A stretch of DNA of 44,036 nucleotides from CAVYPR01 sp052145775. Lineage in GTDB: Bacteria; Actinomycetota; Acidimicrobiia; Acidimicrobiales; RAAP-2. The stretch is from assembly GCA_052145775.1 (NCBI GenBank), contig JBKQNY010000046.1, positions 1-44,036 on the forward strand, read 5' to 3'. Shown here one piece after another: positions 37,528-44,036 of the stretch. Numbering within the stretch: the stretch's first letter is position 1; each line of letters starts with the position of its first letter. The notes beneath the pieces are model-generated. The model was not told where the DNA came from. It did no database searches and saw only the letters and a list, made by a program, of their open reading frames with translations. The translations under genes and the position numbers were made by a program.

Positions 37528-40011
37528 TCACGAGCCGTAGGAGGGGGGAGCATCGTCTGGCGCGCTCCCCCACCCTCTGGCTGGAGAGCGGACGAGCGTG
37601 AACCGCACTGTCCCGCCACTGGTGGCCGTGTCGAGGGGGAGCCACGGGCGATCCGAGGGCCGGCCGTCGACCGTCATCTTCGAGATGTAGCCTGCTCCCG
37701 GCTGCTGCCTGGTGGCGTGGAGCTCGAGGTGCCGGCCGCCGCTTAGGTCGATCACGACCGAGGTGAACGAGGGGGACGTCGTGACGAGCACCGGAGTCCC
37801 GGGCGTCTCGGGGTAGAGGCCGACCATGGTCCAGACCGCCCACGAGCTCATGGCCCCGAGGTCGTCGTTCCCTGGTTCCCCGACCGGGCCGACGGGGTAC
37901 AGCTGGTCGAGGATCTTCGCCGTCGTCCTCTCGGTCAGCCACGGAGCGCCCGAGTAGTCGCCTTCGAACGGCGTCTGCAGGTCCGGCTCGTTGCCGGCCC
38001 AGTTGAACGGTGCGCCTGCGCCGGCTTCGACCTGTCCCAAGAAGTGCTCGAGGTCGCCGGTGGCGTCCGTTCGACCGCCGAGGGCGCGGAAGAGGCCGGC
38101 CAGGTCCTGGGGCACCATCCACGTGTACTGGGCGGCGTCGCCCTCTTGGAAGCCTGTCTGACCGACCCCGGAGATGCCACTGGCGGCCAGCTTGGCCGAC
38201 AGCGTCAGGCTGCCTGTCGGCCATCCGGGTGGAATGGCGCCACTTGTGTCTTTGGGGGCCATGAGGCCGGTCGCCGGGTCGAAGACGTGGAGCCAGTTCT
38301 GCGACCTGGCGGAGAACGTCGTGGCCAGCGAGCGCTCCCCGAGCGCCCCGGCGAGCTGGGAGATCGCGAAGTCGTCGGTGGCGTACTCGAGGGTGACCGA
38401 GGCGGAGTCATCCGAGATCGAACTCGTCTCCCCGGCGAGCTGCCCTGTCGCATTGGTCACGTAGCCGTGAGCGAGGTAGCTGGCGAGGCCGGGGCGCTCG
38501 ACGTAGCCGTCAGCGGCAGGTGGAGGTGGTGTCGCCGGGGTGTCGGCGCCGCGCACCATCAGCTTCAGGGCTTCTTTCACATCGAAGCCCCTGGCGCCGA
38601 AGGCGTAGGCGCCGGCGATGATCGGGTCGGCCGAGTCTCCCCCCATGACGTTCTCGCTCACGTTGACGAACTCCCACCGAGGCAGGAAGCCGCCGTCCTG
38701 CTGTGCGTCACGTATCAGCGACGTGACCATCGCGTCGGCGATCTTGGGTGCGAGCAGCGCGAGGAGCGGGACTTCGCTGCGGTAGATGTCCCATCCCGAG
38801 ATGTTCGTGTACTGCGGTGTGCCCCTGGCCACGTGCACCCGTCCGTCCAACCCCGGGTAGTCCCCGTTCTCATCGGAGAGCAATGAGGGGAAGAGCAGCG
38901 AATGGTAGAGGGCGGTGTAGAAGACACGCCGCTGGGTCCCGGTGCCTCCGCCGACGGCGATCCGGGAGAGTTCCCCGTTCCACCGGGCCGTGGCGGCGTC
39001 GCGCACGGCGTCGAAGTTCCAGCCGTGCTGTTCGGCACGGAGGTTGGCCGCCGCGTTGGCGACACTCGTGTACGAGAGGCCGACCTTCATGGTGACCGTC
39101 GTTGCCCCGCGGGTCGACGGCGCGAAGGTGGCGTAGACCCCGGGGGCGGTCCCGGCGCTCTGTCGCCCGCCGGGCGAGAGTACGGCCCCTTCCCAGGTTC
39201 CCTCGGCGCGGAACGGGGCGTCGAACTCGGCGGCGAAATGGACGCTGTAGGTTCCCACCGTGTCGCAGAATCTCCCGGCGACCGCCGAACCCGAGAGCGA
39301 TCGGTCGCCTGTCACCGAGAGCTCCCCGCTGGTGAAGCCCCCCTGGCTCGCGGCGGGGTCGATGAGGATCGAGGGGCTCACGCCCGGAGGGAAGATGAAG
39401 CGACCGATCCCGGTCCTGTCGGTGACGGTGAGCTCCACCCTCACCCCGTCGGCAAGGGTGACGGCGTAGGAGCCGGGCGAGGCCGACTCCGATTTGTGAG
39501 AGAACGTGGATTCGAACTGACCCGGATCGGAGTACGGCGACTCCGAGACAGGCCCGGGAAAGGGCACGACCGGGAAGTCCTCGAGGGCGGTGCAGCCCGC
39601 ACCCGAGAGATGGGTGAGGCTGAAGCCGTCGACGGTATCGAGTGTGTAGAAGTAGCCGCCGGACACCGACCGTGTGAACGAGGTGCTCGGGGTGTCGGGA
39701 CTCCACTGGACCATCCCGAAAGGGACATCGGCGCCCGGAAAGGTGCCGATCGCCCCGATCTGCCCCTTTCCAACTCCGGTGCCGATGAACGGGTCGACGG
39801 CTGCCGCGGGGCTGCTGCCGTCGCCGACAGATGCTGCAGGCGACGCTCCGGACGCCGCGGCGCCAGCCGACGGTGCGACCACGAGGGCGAGCAGCAAGGC
39901 GACCGCACAGCTTGGTGCCCCGAGCCGTGCTGGGAGGACACGGACCCCGGTACGCCGGCGCGGTCGATCCGTCACAAGCGCGTGAGGGAGGGTTCCTGGG
40001 CCACGGCGCAC
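37528..40011 (-). CDS. Secreted GH92 family alpha-mannosidase
   Basis: The 827-aa product has an Arg-rich n-region and signal helix (CAVALLLALVVAPSAGAAA). The GH92 series follows: VDPFIGTG, TFPGADVPFGMVQWSPDT, FSLTHLSGAGC, YTNISGWDIYRSEVPLL, FQEGDAAQYTWMVPQD, GNEPDLQTPF and GNDDLGAMSSWAVWTMVGLYP. GH92 enzymes are calcium-dependent exo-mannosidases that trim alpha-mannosides such as N-glycans or mannans. The export signal suggests scavenging or envelope glycan remodelling. GTG 40011 is supported by TAGCCT exactly 6 bases upstream; GTG 39975 is the alternative. Confidence 0.95.
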   Translation of the reverse strand: MRRGPGTLPHALVTDRPRRRTGVRVLPARLGAPSCAVALLLALVVAPSAGAAASGASPAASVGDGSSPAAAVDPFIGTGVGKGQIGAIGTFPGADVPFGMVQWSPDTPSTSFTRSVSGGYFYTLDTVDGFSLTHLSGAGCTALEDFPVVPFPGPVSESPYSDPGQFESTFSHKSESASPGSYAVTLADGVRVELTVTDRTGIGRFIFPPGVSPSILIDPAASQGGFTSGELSVTGDRSLSGSAVAGRFCDTVGTYSVHFAAEFDAPFRAEGTWEGAVLSPGGRQSAGTAPGVYATFAPSTRGATTVTMKVGLSYTSVANAAANLRAEQHGWNFDAVRDAATARWNGELSRIAVGGGTGTQRRVFYTALYHSLLFPSLLSDENGDYPGLDGRVHVARGTPQYTNISGWDIYRSEVPLLALLAPKIADAMVTSLIRDAQQDGGFLPRWEFVNVSENVMGGDSADPIIAGAYAFGARGFDVKEALKLMVRGADTPATPPPPAADGYVERPGLASYLAHGYVTNATGQLAGETSSISDDSASVTLEYATDDFAISQLAGALGERSLATTFSARSQNWLHVFDPATGLMAPKDTSGAIPPGWPTGSLTLSAKLAASGISGVGQTGFQEGDAAQYTWMVPQDLAGLFRALGGRTDATGDLEHFLGQVEAGAGAPFNWAGNEPDLQTPFEGDYSGAPWLTERTTAKILDQLYPVGPVGEPGNDDLGAMSSWAVWTMVGLYPETPGTPVLVTTSPSFTSVVIDLSGGRHLELHATRQQPGAGYISKMTVDGRPSDRPWLPLDTATSGGTVRFTLVRSPARGWGSAPDDAPPSYGS

Positions 40012-40017
40012 CGGCCA

Positions 40018-40023
40018 AGGCTA
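40018..40023 (-). promoter_or_regulatory. -10 box TAGCCT, leaderless promoter of the GH92 gene
   Basis: On the minus strand TAGCCT ends 6 bases before GTG 40011. Confidence 0.5.
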
Positions 40024-40368
40024 CCGATGGCCCGGTCCCAAGTAGGCAGTAGCCATCCGGGCACGGCCCCAGCCGACCCGACCCACCCCATCTTCGCGTC
40101 AGACGCCGGACCACTCGAGGGTGTCGCGACCCGTCGCCGAGCACCCGTGCTTGGGACCCTTCTGAACCTTCAGACCGCCCCTGCCGTTGATTGGCCCAAC
40201 CGGAACCGACCGGGAGTGGGCCGCGCCGACCTTGCTGCACTCGAGCCCCGCGGGCAGTTCGGGGACCAGCCGACGTGCCCAACCATCCCGGAGTGAAGCG
40301 GTCCGCGGGAGCGGACCGGGCCCCCTTCCTCTTCGGCGAATAGGCTCCCCGCCACGCCCACCGACCTC
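40024..40368. other. Divergent intergenic region between GH92 and CapA-like genes
   Basis: About 345 bases with no gene that I can support. It holds the GH92 -10 box at its edge, a TAGGCT hexamer at 40341-40346 that could start the capA-like transcript with a 16-base leader, and a palindrome TCTGAA-CC-TTCAGA at 40161-40174 that could be an operator. Confidence 0.45.
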
Positions 40369-41649
40369 GTGCCGCGACCTGTCCTCCCTCGCCCGACGCC
40401 GCCTGCCGAGCCGATCGACGCTGAACGCCCATCGAGAAAGGTCCGGCGCAACCGGCTCCTCTGGCTGGTCGGCCTCTTGGCCGCGGGGCTCATCGCCGGT
40501 CTCTCGCTGGCGGCCGGTGGCGGCCGGCCCACGGCCGGCCCGGATCGGCCGCACCATCCAGCCAAACACCAGGCCAAGCCGGCGCCGTCCACCGGCTCCC
40601 GCCTCGACCCCGACTGGCTGGGAGACGGCCAGCCAGTGACCTTCGCCTTCGGTGGGGACGTGAACTTCCCGGCCGGCACGAACTTGGGCGACCGGCTGGC
40701 CGACGACCCGGCCACAGCACTCGGCCCCACCGTGCCGCAGCTGCTCTCCGGCGCCACATTGAAGATGACCAACTTCGAGTCGGCGCTCACCAACGGAACC
40801 TGCCCGACACCCCAGCCCAAGACATACGTCTTCTACGCGCCAGCCTCGGCCGTCACCGCCTTCCAACACGCGGGCGTGACGCTCATCACCGAGGCCAATA
40901 ACCATGGGGAGGACTGCGGTTCGACCGGTCTCCAGCAGGCTCTGGCCATCAAGGCATCGACCCGTTACCCGATCATGGGCATCGGACAGAACGTCTCGGA
41001 AGCCTTCACCCCCTACGAGACCACCATCAAAGGCGAGCGGATCGCCATCGTGGTGGCCACGCAGGTCATCGACTCCGACCTCGAGCAGGCTTGGACCGCC
41101 ACGACAGCACAGCCCGGTCTGGCGTCGGCCTACGATGTCGATGCCCTCGTCTCGGAGGTGGAGAAGGTCCGCAAGTGGGCCGACACGGTCATCGTCTACC
41201 TCCACTGGGGCACCGAGCTCGACGCCTGCCCAAACCCGCTGCAGGAGCCCCTGGCCACCGTCCTGGTGAAGGCGGGGGCCGACATCGTGGTGGGGACCCA
41301 TGCCCACGTGCTGCTGGGCGGCGGCTATCTCGGTTCCGCCTACGTCGACTACGGCCTGGGCAATTTCGCCTTCTACGACAACACACCGCCGGAAAATCAG
41401 AGCGGGTCCCTCGTCATCACCGCCACCGGCCGCCACATTGACGCCGCGACCTGGCGCCCGGCGCTCATCGTCGACGACCTGCCTCAGCCGCTTTCGGGCA
41501 CAACCGCCGCCGCGGCGCTCTCCTCGTGGAACGCGGCGAGGGCCTGCACCGACGTCGCCCCCACGTCGGGTGCTCCCATGGCCACCACGACGACCGAGAC
41601 CTCCCCGGCAACAGCGTCGATCGCCAGGACCCTCTCGGTCGACGGGTGA
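40369..41649 (+). CDS. CapA-family (poly-gamma-glutamate synthesis/metallophosphatase-like) protein
   Basis: The 426-aa product has one N-terminal membrane anchor (LLWLVGLLAAGLIAGLSLAA) and then the CapA fold: FAFGGDVNFP, TNFESALTNGTC, ITEANNHGEDCG, VIVYLHWGTE and VVGTHAHVLLGGGYLGS. These keep the metal-site residues of the calcineurin-like fold. CapA helps make or export poly-gamma-glutamate in Bacillus; in actinomycetes family members are mostly uncharacterised, and no capB or capC is nearby. The tail is Thr/Ala-rich. GTG 40369 is the only early start and has no ribosome site. Confidence 0.85.
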   Translation: MPRPVLPRPTPPAEPIDAERPSRKVRRNRLLWLVGLLAAGLIAGLSLAAGGGRPTAGPDRPHHPAKHQAKPAPSTGSRLDPDWLGDGQPVTFAFGGDVNFPAGTNLGDRLADDPATALGPTVPQLLSGATLKMTNFESALTNGTCPTPQPKTYVFYAPASAVTAFQHAGVTLITEANNHGEDCGSTGLQQALAIKASTRYPIMGIGQNVSEAFTPYETTIKGERIAIVVATQVIDSDLEQAWTATTAQPGLASAYDVDALVSEVEKVRKWADTVIVYLHWGTELDACPNPLQEPLATVLVKAGADIVVGTHAHVLLGGGYLGSAYVDYGLGNFAFYDNTPPENQSGSLVITATGRHIDAATWRPALIVDDLPQPLSGTTAAAALSSWNAARACTDVAPTSGAPMATTTTETSPATASIARTLSVDG

Positions 41650-42047
41650 CGCAAGGGCGGCGGTCCGCCGGTAGGGAGGAGCGCTCGTTGTCTCTGTCCC
41701 CATATCCCGCCTGTCTGGGACACCGGTTCGATCACGACACCTGTCTGAGAACGGCCCGGCTCAACCAGGTAGGCCCACTCCGTGGCCCGAGCGCCCCAAC
41801 CGTGGCCCGCTTCCTCCCAGTCCACCTGATACCTCCATGACCTTGCGCGATGCGGACGCGGTGGTCAACCGGATCTGAAGCCGGTGAAACGACATCGGTG
41901 GCTCTGTGCCGGTTCCGGGCAGCGCCGCAGCCGTGACGACCTCGTCCCCCTCTCCTACGACAGGCAGGGTGCATCCCTTCTCATTGGACACCCTCGGCAA
42001 TCGGCGGCCTGCTCATGAGACGCCCTGCTTTCGCCGCGCCACCTGCC
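41650..42047. other. Gene-free convergent region
   Basis: About 400 bases between the CapA-like and SnoaL-like genes. CCTGTCTG occurs twice about 30 bases apart (near 41710 and 41742), each beside a GACACC, and ACCGG-N8-CCGGT is found near 41870. No frame shows a recognisable protein. It may be the scar of a lost mobile element, but no transposase motif is visible. Confidence 0.4.
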
Positions 42048-42392
42048 CTATCCCTTCACGTACGACAGCTTCTCGGTGATCCGCCCCCCATCAATCCGAA
42101 ACAGATCGACGCCCCGCACGTGTCCGCCGTCCCAGCTGTAGCACCAACGCTGCACCACCCTGTCACCCATGCCGAACGTTTCTTCCGGCTCGAACTTCGA
42201 TGAGGCATCGTCGAAGATCGCCTTCCAGGCAGAGCGAATCTGCTCGGGGCCCACATAGCGGGCCCCGTCGGGTGCCGGTCCGGTTGCGTCGAACAGGCAG
42301 TCGTCGCTGAGGTACGACATGGCGGTCTCGAGGTCGTGAGCTGCCCAGGCCGCTCCGAACGCTTCCACCAGGGCGACTGGTTCGAAGGTCAC
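42048..42392 (-). CDS. SnoaL/NTF2-like family protein
   Basis: The 114-aa product (VTFEPVALVEAFGAAWAAHD, TAMSYLSDDCLFDATGPAPDG, then RSAWKAIFDDA and RWCYSWDGGHVRGVDLFRIDGGRI) is a single SnoaL-like cone fold. These act as isomerases, hydrolases or ligand-binding proteins; the substrate is unknown. GTG 42392 is chosen because TACGAT lies 6 bases upstream and the sequence before it (to 42533) does not look like part of the domain. Confidence 0.85.
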   Translation of the reverse strand: MTFEPVALVEAFGAAWAAHDLETAMSYLSDDCLFDATGPAPDGARYVGPEQIRSAWKAIFDDASSKFEPEETFGMGDRVVQRWCYSWDGGHVRGVDLFRIDGGRITEKLSYVKG

Positions 42393-42696
42393 GCGGCCAT
42401 CGTAGGTTCGGCGCCCGGCCGAGTCCACGGACACGATGTTTGTCGGACGGCGACAGCGCGCGAACGTCCACGTGAGCACTCGAGCGCTGATCCGCTGGAG
42501 GCCGCTGACCGTCGGGCCCCACTCGATCCTCATCGTCGAGTCGTGGCTACTCGACCACCGTCGCCAGCAATCGACCGAACCCTCTTGAGAGACCCGTCAA
42601 CACCCCTCCACCCGCTATCGGAGCGGTCCGGGGGGGCGGGCGCGCTGCGTGGCGGTAGGCGAGAATTCGGGGTCCGTTCCGCCAGCGGAGGTCATC
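42393..42696. other. Gap between SnoaL-like gene and VOC pseudogene
   Basis: About 300 bases. It holds the SnoaL-like -10 box at its left edge and a GGAGG just before the VOC pseudogene at its right edge. I see nothing else that can be supported. Confidence 0.4.
42399..42404 (-). promoter_or_regulatory. -10 box TACGAT, leaderless promoter of the SnoaL-like gene
   Basis: On the minus strand TACGAT ends 6 bases before GTG 42392. Confidence 0.5.
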
Positions 42697-43058
42697 ATGA
42701 GCAACACCGACGAGCAGATGGTCGTGGCCCAATTCATCGTTTCCGATGACGTAGAGCGATCCCGCCGTTTCTGTACCGAAGTGCTGGGAGGCAAGTCCGT
42801 CATCTCGGCGAGGCGAATGACGAGGTTACGTACGTCGCGCTGGCCAATAGCTGGGTCATCATCAACGTCGGCAGAGGCCCGACGGACGACAAGCCAACCG
42901 TCACGCTCGAGACGCCGCGCGATCCAGATCGGATGAGCAGCTTCCTCAACATCCGGGTTGCTGACATCCAAGCCGTCTACGCCGAGCGGAGCGCACCGGG
43001 CGCCCTTGTCCTGACGCCGCCCAAAACGCCGTTGACATTATCGACGATCAAATATTGA
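42697..43058 (+). pseudogene. VOC/glyoxalase-like gene, frameshifted and 3'-truncated
   Basis: ATG 42697, with GGAGG five bases upstream, starts MSNTDEQMVVAQFIVSDDVERS... VLGGKSVI, the first half of a VOC protein. At about 42805 the family sequence continues in another frame: GEANDEVTYVALANSWVIIN, then TLETPRDPDRMSSFLNIRVAD and LVLTPPK. It ends early at a TGA (43056) without the usual RDPDGHLIEV-like end. One frameshift and a missing C terminus make a pseudogene likely. Confidence 0.7.
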
Positions 43059-43264
43059 ATGTCGGTGACGGGGGCTTCTGAGCTTGCGCTGGGAGGTGAA
43101 AGACCGTCGGGGGTGGCCTGGAGTGGCTGCGTCGCGGATTGCGGTTTTCGCGCTCACTGTGCCGTCGGCATAGATGCCATGTCTGAGGTGAACGCAAAGG
43201 ATGAGCCAACTGCGGCGTATCCGCCACCTTGGCCACGTTCACATGGAGATGAAGGAGGACCGAC

Positions 43265-43627
43265 ATGGGTGGAATGATCCGCAAGAGCCTCGATGCACCC
43301 GAAGAGACCCGACCGTTCACCGATGACAAGGGCCAGCTCGAACTCGTGAACCTCGAATCAGGGCCGGTGGGACGGGCAACGTTTGAGCCGGGTTGGAAGT
43401 GGTCCCTGCATGTCAAGCCCATCGCCGGGACCAACAGCTGCCAAGCCGCTCACATGGGCTACTACGTATCCGGCCGGATGCATGTGGTCATGGACGACGG
43501 AGAAGAGGCCGAGTTCGGCCCCGGAGACTTCGCGGTTATTCCACCGGGTCATGACGCCTGGATCGTCGGCGATGAGGCGTGCATCGTCATTGACTGGCAA
43601 GGATTCGCAGACTACGCAAAGCGCTAG
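43265..43627 (+). CDS. Cupin-domain protein
   Basis: The 120-aa product (MGGMIRKSLDAPEETRPFTDD..., FEPGWKWSLHVKPIAGTNSCQAA, HMGYYVSGRMHVVMDDGEEAEFGPGDFAVIPPGHDAWIVGDE) is a single-domain cupin_2 barrel. The second motif PGDFAVIPPGHDAW is complete; the first holds H-x-GYYVSGRMHV. It may bind a metal and act as an isomerase or sensor of a small molecule. AAGGAGG lies 7 bases before ATG 43265. It is less GC-rich than the Kdp region and its neighbours are decayed. Confidence 0.9.
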   Translation: MGGMIRKSLDAPEETRPFTDDKGQLELVNLESGPVGRATFEPGWKWSLHVKPIAGTNSCQAAHMGYYVSGRMHVVMDDGEEAEFGPGDFAVIPPGHDAWIVGDEACIVIDWQGFADYAKR

Positions 43628-44036
43628 TCCAACCACAGGCGACTTTGCCCGCCGGTACGCCCGCGAGCGGGTCGTAGAAACACCCTCCGCCCGAGGTCCA
43701 GCCTAGGTTTCTACAGCCTGCAAGGGCCGGATGGGGTCTGCAGAAATGTGCCGAGCGCCCCTGACCCTGTGATTGAGCCCGTAAAACTCGGTCGGACCGG
43801 TCGGCGGGCTATGTCTACAGGCCCACCGTGCGCGCAGAGTGGCCGGCGGAGTGTTTCGTTTGGCCACCGCAGGTGCCCCTTCCCGGTCTGTGACACCCTC
43901 GGTCTAGCTAAGAGGCCGCGCGGGTAGGCGCAGAGGCGCGGCCCTGTCAAGTATTTCCTGATGAGGGCCGGTGACATCCACCGGTCGTGGTGGTGGCCCC
44001 GAGAGAATCGGGGTGCTTCCCCAACCACCCACGACC
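43628..44036. other. Terminal stretch without a supported gene
   Basis: No protein family or tRNA is recognisable in about 410 bases. An 8-bp inverted repeat GTAGAAAC (43674-43681) and GTTTCTAC (43707-43714) with a 25-base loop follows the cupin gene and could be a weak terminator or a protein-binding site. Confidence 0.4.

Noticed and set aside
41715..41745. GGTTCGATC resembling a tRNA T-loop
   Set aside because: The flanking bases do not pair into a T-stem, and no acceptor or anticodon arm can be drawn.
43711..44028. 105-codon minus frame at the window end
   Set aside because: No domain, no ribosome site or -10 box at a suitable distance, and biased but featureless composition.

Overview
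The window is very GC-rich, densely coded DNA from an actinomycete. Several details point to the class Acidimicrobiia or a close relative, although no rRNA gene is present to prove it. These are secreted proteins built of 'YWLVASDGGVF' repeats and of 'SC-x5-C-x-AVD' repeats, a MurT-type lipid II amidation ligase, a TIGR03086 (mycothiol-dependent maleylpyruvate isomerase-like) domain, GTG starts, GTGA and TGATG gene overlaps, and many genes whose start codon lies 6-7 bases after a TANNNT -10 box (leaderless transcription). No tRNA, rRNA or CRISPR array was seen, and no complete insertion sequence.

Layout. 1-2020 (minus): 5' part of murT and a HAD-phosphatase/acyltransferase fusion, coupled by a GTGA overlap. 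2102-3040: LysR regulator with an ATC-N9-GAT operator. 3055-5327 (minus): GNAT acetyltransferase and a secreted GH43-like protein with a repeat tail. 5352-9292 (plus): a small leader ORF, a Gfo/Idh/MocA oxidoreductase that appears to start at CTG, then tldD and tldE/pmbA. 9397-16345 (plus): GT-C-like membrane protein, M20 peptidase, HtrA-like protease, dienelactone hydrolase and cytochrome P450. 16354-17553 (minus): acyl-CoA dehydrogenase.

17553-25921 is the potassium (Kdp) locus and the most unusual part. The sensor KdpD is cut into two genes at the border between its cytoplasmic KdpD/Usp half and its membrane/kinase half, and the halves are divergently transcribed. kdpE follows the kinase half. 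A frameshifted OB-fold gene separates kdpE from a convergent operon encoding a 27-aa microprotein, KdpF, KdpA, KdpB and KdpC. That operon is preceded by a TTTACG-N5-TTTACG direct repeat matching a KdpE site.

25952-28900 (plus): two small related membrane proteins, a secreted beta-propeller protein and a long isoaspartyl methyltransferase-like enzyme. 28890-31402 (minus): TetR regulator, flavin disulfide oxidoreductase and a four-helix membrane protein. 31539-32612: exported Cys-pair repeat protein. 32614-33021 (minus): VOC protein. 33081-33421: a tandem repeat and a decayed ABC ATPase. 33736-37434 (plus): ArsR-SRPBCC-TIGR03086 triple fusion, YCII protein, YihY membrane protein, DUF1801 protein and a small DUF1059-like protein. 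37528-40011 (minus): secreted GH92 alpha-mannosidase. 40369-41649: CapA-like protein. The last 2.4 kb is sparse: SnoaL-like protein, a frameshifted VOC pseudogene, a cupin and about 400 bases with no recognisable gene.

Functional themes are envelope and glycan chemistry (MurT, acyltransferase, GH43, GH92, CapA, HtrA), high-affinity potassium uptake, and stress or detoxification enzymes. No defence system or prophage was recognised. The most novel material is the split KdpD, the Kdp microprotein and operator, the CTG-start coupling, the leaderless start pattern and the triple-domain regulator.
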